Origin: Paraburkholderia fungorum
GTDB lineage: Bacteria > Pseudomonadota > Gammaproteobacteria > Burkholderiales > Burkholderiaceae
Reading direction: 5' to 3'
DNA length: 64,000 nucleotides
Assembly: GCF_900099835.1 (NCBI RefSeq)
Contig: NZ_FNKP01000003.1
Coordinates: forward strand, 1,116,001-1,180,000
Each line of letters opens with the position of its first letter. The first letter of the stretch is position 1. Of the stretch, positions 42,442 through 51,112 are shown one piece after another. Both the position numbers and the translations under genes were made by a program. Below the pieces are notes generated by a model, which did no database searches, was not told the origin of the DNA, and was given only the letters and a program-made list of their open reading frames with translations.

Positions 42442-44175
42442 ATGTCTTCCGAAAAGCGTCCACTCCGTTCGACGGAATGGTTCGGTACCGCCGACAAGAA
42501 CGGCTTCATGTATCGAAGCTGGATGAAGAATCAGGGCATTCCCGACCACGAATTCGATGGCCGCCCGGTCATCGGGATCTGCAATACCTGGTCGGAACTC
42601 ACGCCGTGTAACGCGCATTTTCGCAAGCTCGCCGAGCACGTGAAGCGCGGCATCTATGAAGCAGGCGGGTTCCCCGTCGAGTTTCCGGTGTTCTCCAACG
42701 GCGAATCGAATCTGCGTCCTACCGCGATGCTCACGCGCAATCTCGCGGCGATGGACGTGGAAGAAGCGATTCGCGGCAATCCGATCGACGCGGTCGTGCT
42801 GTTGACCGGTTGCGACAAGACCACCCCCGCATTGCTGATGGGCGCGGCGAGTTGCGACGTGCCCGCGATCGTCGTGACCGGCGGCCCGATGCTGAACGGC
42901 AAGCTCGACGGCAAGAACATCGGCTCTGGTACGGCCGTGTGGCAACTGCACGAATCGCTGAAGGCGGGCGAGATCAACCTGCATCAGTTCCTGTCGGCGG
43001 AAGCGGGCATGTCGCGCTCGGCGGGCACCTGCAACACGATGGGCACCGCGTCGACGATGGCGTGCATGGCCGAAGCGCTCGGCACGTCGCTGCCGCACAA
43101 CGCGGCGATTCCTGCGGTCGATTCGCGTCGCTACGTGCTCGCGCATATGTCGGGCATCCGCATCGTCGAGATGGCGCATGAAGGGCTCACGCTGTCGAAG
43201 ATTTTGACGCGCGAAGCATTCATGAACGCGATCCGCACGAACGCCGCGATTGGCGGCTCGACCAATGCGGTGATCCATCTGAAGGCGATTGCCGGGCGTA
43301 TCGGTGTCGATCTCGAACTGGAAGACTGGGTGCGCATTGGCCGCGACACGCCGACTATCGTCGACCTGATGCCGTCGGGCCGCTTCCTGATGGAAGAGTT
43401 CTATTACGCGGGCGGTTTGCCGGCGGTGCTGCGCCGTCTCGGCGAAGCGGACCTGCTGCCGTTCCCGGGTGCGTTGACCGTCAACGGCAAGTCGTTGTGG
43501 GAGAACGTGAAGGAAGCGCCGAATACGAACGACGAAGTGATCCGTCAGCTCGACAATCCGCTCGTCGCCGATGGCGGTATTCGCGTGCTGCGCGGCAATC
43601 TCGCGCCGCGTGGTGCGGTGCTGAAGCCGTCGGCGGCCACGCCTGAATTGCTGAAGCATCGTGGGCGCGCGGTGGTGTTCGAGAACCTCGAGCACTACAA
43701 GGCAAAGATCGTCGATGAAGAACTCGACGTCGATGCGAACTCCGTGCTCGTGTTGAAGAACTGTGGGCCGAAGGGATATCCCGGCATGGCCGAAGTCGGC
43801 AACATGGGTCTGCCGCCGAAGCTGCTGCGCGAGGGCGTGAAGGACATGGTGCGCATTTCCGACGCGCGCATGAGCGGCACCGCATACGGCACGGTCGTGT
43901 TGCATGTGACGCCGGAAGCGGCTGCGGGGGGTCCGCTTGCAGCGGTGCAGGACGGCGACTGGATCGAACTCGATTGCGACGCGGGCACGCTGCATCTGGA
44001 TATCAGCGACGCGGAACTCGAACGCCGGATGGCGAATCACGTACCGCCGCAACCGCCTGAGGGTGGTGGCTATCAACGCCTTTACGTGGACCACGTTTTG
44101 CAGGCGGACGAAGGTTGCGACCTTGATTTTCTGGTCGGCTGCCGGGGAGCGGGCGTACCACGACATTCCCACTGA
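42442..44175 (+). CDS. L-arabonate dehydratase (IlvD/Edd family)
   Basis: [2Fe-2S] dehydratase that turns L-arabonate into 2-keto-3-deoxy-L-arabonate. The 577-residue product fits the pentonate dehydratase subgroup. Seen: STEWFGTADKNGFMYRSWMK at the start (subgroup mark), cluster cysteines in GICNTWSELTPCN, TGCDKTTPA and AGTCNTMGTAS, the Mg-binding region, and CGPKGYPGMAEVGNMG and RMSGTAYGTVVLHV near the C-terminus. Related D-xylonate or galactonate activity cannot be excluded. The partner dehydrogenase follows 127 bases downstream. Confidence 0.92.
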   Translation: MSSEKRPLRSTEWFGTADKNGFMYRSWMKNQGIPDHEFDGRPVIGICNTWSELTPCNAHFRKLAEHVKRGIYEAGGFPVEFPVFSNGESNLRPTAMLTRNLAAMDVEEAIRGNPIDAVVLLTGCDKTTPALLMGAASCDVPAIVVTGGPMLNGKLDGKNIGSGTAVWQLHESLKAGEINLHQFLSAEAGMSRSAGTCNTMGTASTMACMAEALGTSLPHNAAIPAVDSRRYVLAHMSGIRIVEMAHEGLTLSKILTREAFMNAIRTNAAIGGSTNAVIHLKAIAGRIGVDLELEDWVRIGRDTPTIVDLMPSGRFLMEEFYYAGGLPAVLRRLGEADLLPFPGALTVNGKSLWENVKEAPNTNDEVIRQLDNPLVADGGIRVLRGNLAPRGAVLKPSAATPELLKHRGRAVVFENLEHYKAKIVDEELDVDANSVLVLKNCGPKGYPGMAEVGNMGLPPKLLREGVKDMVRISDARMSGTAYGTVVLHVTPEAAAGGPLAAVQDGDWIELDCDAGTLHLDISDAELERRMANHVPPQPPEGGGYQRLYVDHVLQADEGCDLDFLVGCRGAGVPRHSH

Positions 44176-44249
44176 GTTGTTGTTTTGATGCGCACGGTCT
44201 GCAAGTGAAGTCCGTGTGATGTATCCCAGCACTTAGAACTACTGTTGCA

Positions 44250-44279
44250 CAAGCTTTCTCCCAGCAGGGCGAAAGCTTG
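44250..44279. repeat. Perfect 9-base inverted repeat between dehydratase and dehydrogenase genes
   Basis: CAAGCTTTC (44250-44258) and GAAAGCTTG (44271-44279) flank a 12-base loop, ending 23 bases before the GTG of the next gene. It could be a weak terminator, a stem setting mRNA levels, or an operator. Confidence 0.5.
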
Positions 44280-44302
44280 GATGACGTCAAGAAGGTGAAA
44301 GC

Positions 44303-45232
44303 GTGAAAGATCGAATCAAGATTGGGCTTGTCGGCGTTGGCAAGATCGCTCGTGATCAGCATATCCCGGCCATTGATGGTCACCCTGGTTTTGAGCTCAT
44401 CGCCTGCGCCGATCCGAACGCCCGGATCGCTGGCATAGCTCACTATCAAAGTCTTGAAGCAATGCTGGATGCGGAGCCAGATCTAGCGGCCGTATCTTTG
44501 TGTGCTCCTCCACAGGTCCGATTTTCGCAGGCGTGCGTCGCGCTTGCCGCGGGCAAGCATGTGTTGCTGGAAAAACCACCCGGCGCTAGCGTTGCGGAAG
44601 TAGCTGTATTAGCCGAAGTTGCGCGTGAGCGCGCGTGCAGTCTGTTCACATCCTGGCACTCCCGTCACGCGCCAGGGGTCAAGTCCGCGCGTGCGTGGCT
44701 GGCGAACAAGGAACTCGTTACGGTGATGGTTCGCTGGAAAGAAGATGTGCGGCTTTGGCATCCCGGTCAGGATTGGATCTGGCAACCGGGAGGACTCGGC
44801 GTGTTCGATCCCGGAATCAATGCTTTATCCATCGTAACGCGCATCCTGCCTCGTCCATTTTTTTTGAAAGCAGCGGACCTTTATACGCCGTCCAATAAAC
44901 ACAACCCCATTGCAGCAAATCTCGATTTTCGAGACGATCGGTCCACCCCAATTCGAGCGGAGTTCGATTGGCGCCACGGTGATGAGGAAATTTGGGAGGT
45001 AGAGGTAACTACCACAGTTGGTGTTTTACGACTGGCGCAGGGTGGCAAACACCTGCAGATTGACGGCAAGAGTTGGGATCTCGGTGAGGAGCGTGAGTAT
45101 TCCAGTTTGTACGAACGTTTTGCTGAGTTGATATCCGATGGTGCTAGTGAGGTAGATTTCAGCCCTCTCCAACATGTTGCTGACGCTATGTTGCTGGGCA
45201 CCCGTTATTCAACAGCACCGTTTTTTCACTAA
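44303..45232 (+). CDS. L-arabinose / D-galactose 1-dehydrogenase (Gfo/Idh/MocA family)
   Basis: A 309-residue NAD(P)-dependent enzyme that oxidises the anomeric carbon of L-arabinose (and often D-galactose) to the lactone. Seen: GLVGVGKIARDQHIPAI at 8-24, LLEKPPGASVAEV with the conserved Lys near 92, and the very typical WHSRHAPGVKSARAWLANK and WKEDVRLWHPGQDWIWQPGG, followed by GVFDPGINALSI. Length and these motifs match the Azospirillum-type enzyme. GTG start with GAAGG eight bases upstream. Together with the arabonate dehydratase gene this is the entry to the non-phosphorylative arabinose route; no lactonase gene is adjacent. Confidence 0.92.
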   Translation: MKDRIKIGLVGVGKIARDQHIPAIDGHPGFELIACADPNARIAGIAHYQSLEAMLDAEPDLAAVSLCAPPQVRFSQACVALAAGKHVLLEKPPGASVAEVAVLAEVARERACSLFTSWHSRHAPGVKSARAWLANKELVTVMVRWKEDVRLWHPGQDWIWQPGGLGVFDPGINALSIVTRILPRPFFLKAADLYTPSNKHNPIAANLDFRDDRSTPIRAEFDWRHGDEEIWEVEVTTTVGVLRLAQGGKHLQIDGKSWDLGEEREYSSLYERFAELISDGASEVDFSPLQHVADAMLLGTRYSTAPFFH

Positions 45233-45485
45233 CTTCGTGGGTATATCGCCAAACCGCTCGACGCTGAATGTCCGCATTGGCGCTGGACGGTGTCGGACAA
45301 CGTGCAGGGACTCGAATTGTCGTCGAATGGAATGACGAAGCGTTGGGGTCAAATTGTCGGCTACGCCCTTGGCCGCAAGGCCGGACCGGCGGACGATCTG
45401 TTGGTCATGTAACCGCAACGAGACTAAGCAACGACAAATTGGTGAAGGCGTATAGCCGCGCGAACGGGCTTGGCAACCGATATTA
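45233..45485. other. Intergenic stretch without a gene
   Basis: Only antisense or unsupported frames were seen. It lies next to the break of the truncated transporter gene, so it may be DNA brought together by a deletion. Confidence 0.4.
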
Positions 45486-45671
45486 TTATGGCGGTTTGAG
45501 TGGCGAGTGGACTGGACGGCCATGCAGAAGACCGCTTCCAAATTCGACTCGATAGGTCGGAACGGCCGTGCGATTTTTCACTTCGACCGACGTCCCGACA
45601 CAACTGGAAATAAGCGCGCGCCGTGCCTGTCTGGCCTTGTCGACCCGGGTCCGGCTGTTCTGCTCTGCCAT
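45486..45671 (-). pseudogene. Truncated 5' end of an MHS-family MFS transporter gene
   Basis: An AGGAG box six bases before the ATG opens a 61-codon frame. Its first 30 residues (MAEQNSRTRVDKARQARRAL, then ISSCVGTSVE) read as the N-terminus of a metabolite:H+ symporter, which continue with E-WYDF in intact proteins. After Glu-30 (about 45582) the sequence changes abruptly to unrelated residues (VKNRTAVPTYRVEF) and soon stops. This is best explained by a deletion or recombination removing the rest of the gene. Its own promoter and ribosome binding site appear intact. Confidence 0.6.
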
Positions 45672-46131
45672 GGTGTCTCCTGATTTAAATAATGGACGGT
45701 GAGCTGGGCGCCGCAATTACTACGGAGGCACCAGAGCCGATTACGTCATATTCTCGTCAAGTGACGGCGCGGCATCCATGCGATGAACGAATACACTGAT
45801 TGGGTTTGTGGATGAATGGGCGTGGAGTTGCAATCCCAAACATCGACCTGAACACGGCATGGGGTTTCAGGTCAGTCGGTCGCATTGAAGGCGGGCGCGA
45901 TCCCAGCACTTGCGACCCGCAATTCATGATCGCGCCGGATCGGCGGACGCCGTTCTACCTTTGTCGGATCAATGGCGACACCCAGATAATCGTGGTACGC
46001 AACGTCATGAGAACATAGTGGCGGTCTCCGTGAATGGCGGCGGTCCGCATTCGAGCGTAGCCGCCACCATGCACCCCAGGCGAGCCGTTGTGATTTGAAG
46101 AGGTCGCTATCTGATGGATCGCGAGACGGCC
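45672..46131. other. Intergenic stretch without a recognisable gene
   Basis: A frame at 45800-46018 (72 codons, plus) has no clear start signal or family. The stretch separates the transporter remnant from the SGNH hydrolase gene. Confidence 0.45.
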
Positions 46132-47613
46132 CTAGTGTCCATTTCTCAGCAATCCGGTGACCGAATTCGCAGCCGCCACCCCCATTGCCTGATAGCCCGC
46201 GCGATTAGGGTGCAGATAATCCCCGGCACTTCCCTCGCTGTTGGGAACGAACTGAGGATAGAGGGTCCCCGTACTCGGATCGGTCGTGACCGCTGCGAAG
46301 TCGGAAGTTGCGTTGAATAGCCCGCCCGACAGAATGAACTTGTCGAGTGTCTTGCGGTAGCCATCCACTTGAGCGCTGCCGTAAGACGCCGCGAATGCTG
46401 CGCCCGCTGCAGCAGCCAGCGGGCTATTGGCGGGCACCTGTCCATTCGGAACGAAGCTCGGCGTGAGCGTCGCGCCGATCACCGCGATGTCCGCCTTGCG
46501 CAGCGCCGCAACCACCTGCCGGTAGCCCGCGATAATCGGCGGCGGCGTCAACTGTGCGTTGCCGAGATCGTTGATGCCCTCCATCCACACCACAAGGTTC
46601 ACGCCTGACAGCGAAATGACGTCGCGATTCACGCGTTGCGTGGCCGGTTGTCCGGCGAGTTGCGCGACCACACCGTTGCCGCCGATCCCTTCATCGACTA
46701 CGCTGACGCGATCGCCCAGTTGATTGTGAAGTTGGCGCGACATCACGTTGGCCCAGCGGTCGTTGCCGTTGAGCGTGGAAAATGTGCCGTCGGTGATCGA
46801 GTCGCCGAACGCGACCACCACCAGCGTATCGCGCGGCGCAAGCACATCGAGTTCGCTGACGAAGAAATACGATGTCGTGGAGTACGGATAGGCCGTGTCG
46901 TCCTCGGCGAGAACCTGGTCACCCGAATTGGGCGCGCTGATGTAGGAGGTCGTGAATGCCGTCGCGTGATAGCTCGCCGGGCCGGATGCGCCATCCACAG
47001 CAAAACTCACCGCGAGGTTGCGTCCCGCCAGCGCATGAGGATCGCCTTGCGAAACGAAGGGCAAGTCGACAGGATCGCTGAATATCTGTTGGCCGGCTGG
47101 AATCGTCACGCTTTGATTGCCATTGAAACTCAGCGACACATTGGTGCCGGACACGAGGTTGGCTTGATAACTTTGCAGTGCAACAGCGGCATGGCTGAAC
47201 GTAACCGGCCTCGTTCCGAACACATTTGAAAAGCGGACACGTATTTTGCCGCCCCAGAGGTCGGGCTTGATAATCATCCTGAAGGTCTGGTTGACCGCGC
47301 CGTTCGTGGTCGCACCCGGTAATGGAAAACTCAGATCGGGTTGCGGATCGTATCCGGGGACGGAGGCGCCTTGTGGCGTGGTGGGTAATACATACGCTGC
47401 CTGAATGGAGGTTGCCCAGGAAGCGGCCCATTTATTCCCGCCGCCATTGCCATTGCGACCGTTTTCGTCTGCGCTGACTGAGCCTGTCGCAAAAACGGCT
47501 GTTGCCAGGGCCGCGACAACGAGTGGTTTGCTGCGCCGCACGTCGACGTGGAACGACATTCCGACCGACGTCCCCCACGGCGATTGCCGGCTTGTCCTTT
47601 GTTTTGCTTGCAT
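46132..47613 (-). CDS. Secreted SGNH/GDSL-family hydrolase
   Basis: A 493-residue exported esterase-like enzyme. Signal peptide core LVVAALATAVFATGSVSA with a long basic N-region; then NKWAASWATSIQAAY, typical of the secreted SGNH subgroup, and a Gly-rich beta domain. Blocks: VVAFGDSITDGT (nucleophile Ser), GIGGNGVV (block II Gly), WMEGINDLGN (block III Asn) and GDYLHPNRAGYQ (Asp/His). It likely removes acyl or other ester groups from polysaccharide or lipid outside the cytoplasm. AAGGAG precedes two adjacent ATGs; I use the second (47613). No operon partner. Confidence 0.9.
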   Translation of the reverse strand: MQAKQRTSRQSPWGTSVGMSFHVDVRRSKPLVVAALATAVFATGSVSADENGRNGNGGGNKWAASWATSIQAAYVLPTTPQGASVPGYDPQPDLSFPLPGATTNGAVNQTFRMIIKPDLWGGKIRVRFSNVFGTRPVTFSHAAVALQSYQANLVSGTNVSLSFNGNQSVTIPAGQQIFSDPVDLPFVSQGDPHALAGRNLAVSFAVDGASGPASYHATAFTTSYISAPNSGDQVLAEDDTAYPYSTTSYFFVSELDVLAPRDTLVVVAFGDSITDGTFSTLNGNDRWANVMSRQLHNQLGDRVSVVDEGIGGNGVVAQLAGQPATQRVNRDVISLSGVNLVVWMEGINDLGNAQLTPPPIIAGYRQVVAALRKADIAVIGATLTPSFVPNGQVPANSPLAAAAGAAFAASYGSAQVDGYRKTLDKFILSGGLFNATSDFAAVTTDPSTGTLYPQFVPNSEGSAGDYLHPNRAGYQAMGVAAANSVTGLLRNGH

Positions 47614-48022
47614 CATGTCTCCTTTCGTCGCGAGTGAGCGCGCATCTGTTTCAAGGCCAATAGGCGTGCAAGGCCAACTGTATGGCTACGACTTCATGCA
47701 AGAGGGAACATAGTACAAATGCAGAGGTTTAATCGATGCGATGACTTCGAATCGACATGAATTGGCGGGATACGCCTTATAAAAGAGAGAGGAGGCTTTA
47801 GTTATCTCGTTACTGAAATGCGGCCCCTCTGGAGCGATGCGCAGGATCCAGCAGGTCTGCTGGGACTATCGGTGTCCATCGAGGTGGCGCCGCAGCAACT
47901 CGTTGCCGGACATTCCGCGCCGACGCCACTGCAGGCTTGAACCAGGCTTCGAACAGCAACGGAAAATCTCGCGGCTGCCGGTCCATGCTTCAAACCCGTC
48001 CCGGCGACTCGCACATCTGCCG
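47614..48022. other. Intergenic stretch without a recognisable gene
   Basis: Between the SGNH gene's upstream region and the end of the next minus-strand operon. A short plus-strand frame beginning MRPLWSDAQDPAGLLGLSVS at about 47818 lacks a close ribosome binding site and known motif. Nothing else was seen. Confidence 0.4.
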
Positions 48023-48991
48023 TTATGAAAGTATCTGATCGATCACTCGCTGGTTGCCGAGCGAGTTTTCAAGGGTGAAAACCAGATTCATTTTTTGTCC
48101 GAGTACAGTTCGGGCGAAATCTTCGACCATCAATTGATACTGGTCGACATCCGCAAATTCGATGGTGCGTGTCTGACCGGTTTCATCGGAACGGTGGCGA
48201 ATTTGCGCAAGCCCATAAGTGCCCGGATTGAACGGTGCATCGACGCTCAACCAGCCTTTGGTTCCGTGAAAGATCATGTGTTGCCGGCGCGACAATTGCG
48301 TGCCGCAGTAAAACGTCATCGAGAATCCTGGAAACCCGGCGGTGCATCGGGCAAACCGGTCGGTGCCGAAGCGTGGATCAAACTCGACTTCGGCGTGAAC
48401 CCGATCCGGTTCGAGTCCTGTGGCAAGGCGCGTGGTCACGACCGGATAAACGCCAATGTCGCGAACTCCGCCGCCGCCGAGAGCAGGATTGTTCTTGAGT
48501 GCATTGGGATCGTCGTTGAAGTAAGTGAACGATCCTTCGATCAGGGTGAGTTCGCCGAGCAAGCCGCGAGCGATGCTGTCGCGAACAAATTCCCATTGCG
48601 GGTGATGGGCAACCATGAAGGCTTCGCCGCATACCAGCCCCGTCCTGTCTCGCAACGCGATCAATTCGAGCACCTCGGCACTGTTCATCGCGATCGGTTT
48701 TTCGCAAAGCACATGCTTGCCGCCAAGCAGTGCTTTCCTGCACCATTCGACGTGGCTCGCCGTTGGCAGCGGGATATAGATCGCATCGACATCGTTGCTT
48801 TCGATCACCGCGTCGTAGCTTGTCAATGCGTGGTCGATTGAGTGTCTACCTGCGAAAGCCCGCGCGCGATCAAGGTCGCGGCTGGCGACAGTGGTTACCC
48901 GGCCGTTCGACGAGCGTTGGATAGCCGGTACAACGAAGTTGTCGGCGATCTTTGCGGCACCCAGTACTCCCCAGCGAATCTTTTCAGTCAT
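48023..48991 (-). CDS. Gfo/Idh/MocA family oxidoreductase
   Basis: A 322-residue NAD(P)-dependent dehydrogenase. Rossmann motif RWGVLGAAKIADNFVVPAI at the start, typical of the dimeric dihydrodiol-dehydrogenase/glucose-fructose oxidoreductase branch, and VLCEKPIAMNSAEV with the conserved Lys near 94. The C-terminal domain carries NPALGGGGVRDIGVYPV, with the Asp/Tyr catalytic area. Start 48991 (MTEKIRW) matches the family start; the longer frame to 49180 overlaps the neighbouring gene. It is last in a five-gene minus-strand operon and may oxidise a sugar-like intermediate. Confidence 0.9.
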   Translation of the reverse strand: MTEKIRWGVLGAAKIADNFVVPAIQRSSNGRVTTVASRDLDRARAFAGRHSIDHALTSYDAVIESNDVDAIYIPLPTASHVEWCRKALLGGKHVLCEKPIAMNSAEVLELIALRDRTGLVCGEAFMVAHHPQWEFVRDSIARGLLGELTLIEGSFTYFNDDPNALKNNPALGGGGVRDIGVYPVVTTRLATGLEPDRVHAEVEFDPRFGTDRFARCTAGFPGFSMTFYCGTQLSRRQHMIFHGTKGWLSVDAPFNPGTYGLAQIRHRSDETGQTRTIEFADVDQYQLMVEDFARTVLGQKMNLVFTLENSLGNQRVIDQILS

Positions 48992-49031
48992 TCGAATTCC
49001 GTGTTGTTCTGTTTGAGTTAGCGTCGAACCG

Positions 49032-49883
49032 TCAACAGACGGTTTGCAGCCGATCAGCGCAGACGGCGAGTATTTCATCCGGATCGCGCCGCCACAAGTT
49101 CTGTGCCGAAAAAATTTCGGTTTCGACGAGGCCGTCGTATCCCGCCTGCTCGACGCACGACCGCACCGCTGGCAGATCAATCACACCATCGCCCATCATG
49201 CCGCGATCGAGCAGCATGTCATGAGTATCGTGCAACCAGTCGCACACGTGATAGGCCGTGATGCGGCCCGCTTTCCCGGCTGCCGCGATCGACGCGCGCA
49301 GCGAAGGGTCCCACCAGCAGTGGTAAACATCGACTGCTATACCGACCAGACCCGACCGGTCCGGGTCCACGGTTTCACAAATGGTCATCGCCTGAGCGAT
49401 GGTGTTGATCACCGCGCGATTGGCTGCGTACATCGGATGAAGAGGTTCGAGCGCAAGCGGCACACCGTACTCGCGAGCAGTGTCCATCAGCATCGAGATG
49501 CCGTCTGTCACCTGTGCTCGAGCACCGTCCAGATCGCGGCTACCGGGCACGATGCCACCGACTACCATCACGAAGCAACGCGCTCCGAGCACGGCCGCAT
49601 CGCGGATCGCGGCCCGGTTTGCTTCGACATTCGCATTGAATTCCGCACGCGTTGCAGCCGGTAGGCAGGTCGAGCGGCAATAGCCGCTCACGGTTAAATC
49701 GAGCGCCCGGATCTGCCGGGCAAATTGCGAGACGTCGCCTTCCTCTACCTCGCGACGCCACGGCGCGATTCCGCCAAATCCCGCTCGCGCAATGCGATCA
49801 ATCGTGCGATCAAGCGGTTCCCGATGACCCAGCGTGGCGGTATTGATTGCGCACAGGTCCAGCCTTCCGTGAAGGTTTCTCAT
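49032..49883 (-). CDS. Sugar phosphate isomerase/epimerase-type TIM-barrel protein
   Basis: A 283-residue AP-endonuclease-2/xylose-isomerase-like barrel. Metal ligands are expected in PLALEPLHPMY (Glu), VGIAVDVYHCWWDP (Asp, His), ITAYHVCDWLHD (His) and GLVETEIFS (Glu). The order E-D-H-E matches the fold. It could be an epimerase, isomerase or eliminase of ketosugars. Start 49883 (MRNLHG) has GGGAAA a few bases upstream. In the operon it lies 52 bases after the DUF993 gene and 40 before the Gfo/Idh/MocA gene. Confidence 0.85.
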   Translation of the reverse strand: MRNLHGRLDLCAINTATLGHREPLDRTIDRIARAGFGGIAPWRREVEEGDVSQFARQIRALDLTVSGYCRSTCLPAATRAEFNANVEANRAAIRDAAVLGARCFVMVVGGIVPGSRDLDGARAQVTDGISMLMDTAREYGVPLALEPLHPMYAANRAVINTIAQAMTICETVDPDRSGLVGIAVDVYHCWWDPSLRASIAAAGKAGRITAYHVCDWLHDTHDMLLDRGMMGDGVIDLPAVRSCVEQAGYDGLVETEIFSAQNLWRRDPDEILAVCADRLQTVC

Positions 49884-49935
49884 GACTTTCCCGAAAGATA
49901 GCGAAGACAAGCAGTTCCCCCAGATCGCGCCATGA

Positions 49936-51105
49936 TCAGTCTCCGCATCCGAGTGCCGCCATGACCTTGCGAATGCGGATGACTGCATCGCCCGGATCTC
50001 GCAGCAGGCCGGCCTGGTCGGCGAGGCGGAACACATCGGCGAGGTAAGCGGGTGGCCGCATACCGTGGTGACCGCCCGGCATGAAGAAGTGATCCTGGAA
50101 GCCGTTCAGATACGCGAGGAACACCACGCCCGTCTTGTAGTACTGCGTGGGCGCGCGAAAAATATGGCGTGAAAGCGGCACCGTGGGCGCAAGCAATCGG
50201 TTGTAGGCGGCGATGTCATTCGCCGATAACGCGGCCAGCGCCTGTGACGCGGCGGGAGCAATCGTGTCGAAAATGCCCAGCAATGCATGGGAGAAATGCG
50301 TTCCGTCGCCGGCAATCAGTGCGGGATAGTTGAAGTCGTCGCCGGTGTACATCTTCACGCTTTGCGGCAGCCGACGGCGGAACGTGATTTCCTTCTGCTC
50401 GTCGAGTAACGAGATCTTGATGCCATCTACTTTAGACGCATTGGCCTCGATGATATCGAGGCAGACTTCCGCTGCTCCGGGGAATCCGCTTGCGCCCCAG
50501 TACTCCGCGAGTTCGGGATCGAACATGTCGCCGAGCCAATGCAGGATCACGGGTTGATCGCACATGGCGAGCACTTCGCGATAGACGCGACGATAGTCAT
50601 CTGGTGAGCGAGCCACTTTTGCGAGCGCGCGACTCGCCATCAGGATCACGCGTCCGCCTACGCGTTGTACGGCTTCGAGTTGCTCCGCATACGCGCGAAT
50701 CACCTGATCGCAATTCGTGACTGAAGCGGGAGTGATGTGGTCAGTGCCGCAACCCGAAGCGATGAGTGCTCCCGCTATATCCCGCGTGCCTTCAATGCTG
50801 CGGGTGATCAGTTCAAGCGCTGTGCTCCATGGCAATCCCATGCCGCGCTGCGCCGTGTCCATCGCCTCCGCGATGCCAAGCCCCTGTTCGAGCAGATAGC
50901 GTCGATAGGCAATCGTGCGGTCCCAGTCGATCGCAGGCGCGGCATTGAGTTCAACCGCGCGCAATGGATCGGCCACCACGTGCGCGGCCGAATACGCGAT
51001 GCGGTTGAATTCGCGTGCAGGGGGGCGCACTTCGAGCGGCGTGCCTCGCACGAGATACGTTTCCAGGGTGCCGGACGCGGCCGGAAGTCTGATTGACAGG
51101 ATCAT
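49936..51105 (-). CDS. DUF993 family protein (aldolase-like, related to DHDPS superfamily)
   Basis: A 389-residue protein of the DUF993 family, usually annotated as related to dihydrodipicolinate synthase. Marks include IDWDRTIAYRRYLLEQGLGI, AEAMDTAQRGMGLPWSTALE, GCGTDHITPASV, VILHWLGDMFDPELAEYWG, DGIKISLLDEQKE and the conserved C-terminal FFMPGGHHGMRPPAY. The Lys in DGIKIS could form a Schiff base. Such proteins occur with SDR, isomerase and oxidoreductase genes in bacterial sugar-catabolic clusters; their reaction is not established to my knowledge. Seven bases after the SDR stop. Confidence 0.8.
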   Translation of the reverse strand: MILSIRLPAASGTLETYLVRGTPLEVRPPAREFNRIAYSAAHVVADPLRAVELNAAPAIDWDRTIAYRRYLLEQGLGIAEAMDTAQRGMGLPWSTALELITRSIEGTRDIAGALIASGCGTDHITPASVTNCDQVIRAYAEQLEAVQRVGGRVILMASRALAKVARSPDDYRRVYREVLAMCDQPVILHWLGDMFDPELAEYWGASGFPGAAEVCLDIIEANASKVDGIKISLLDEQKEITFRRRLPQSVKMYTGDDFNYPALIAGDGTHFSHALLGIFDTIAPAASQALAALSANDIAAYNRLLAPTVPLSRHIFRAPTQYYKTGVVFLAYLNGFQDHFFMPGGHHGMRPPAYLADVFRLADQAGLLRDPGDAVIRIRKVMAALGCGD

Positions 51106-51112
51106 AGCTAGC

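Noticed and set aside
42424..44232. A 602-codon minus-strand open frame opposite the arabonate dehydratase gene
   Set aside because: It is the antisense shadow of a GC-rich gene; its protein is Arg/His-rich without motifs, whereas the plus strand has clear IlvD/Edd motifs.
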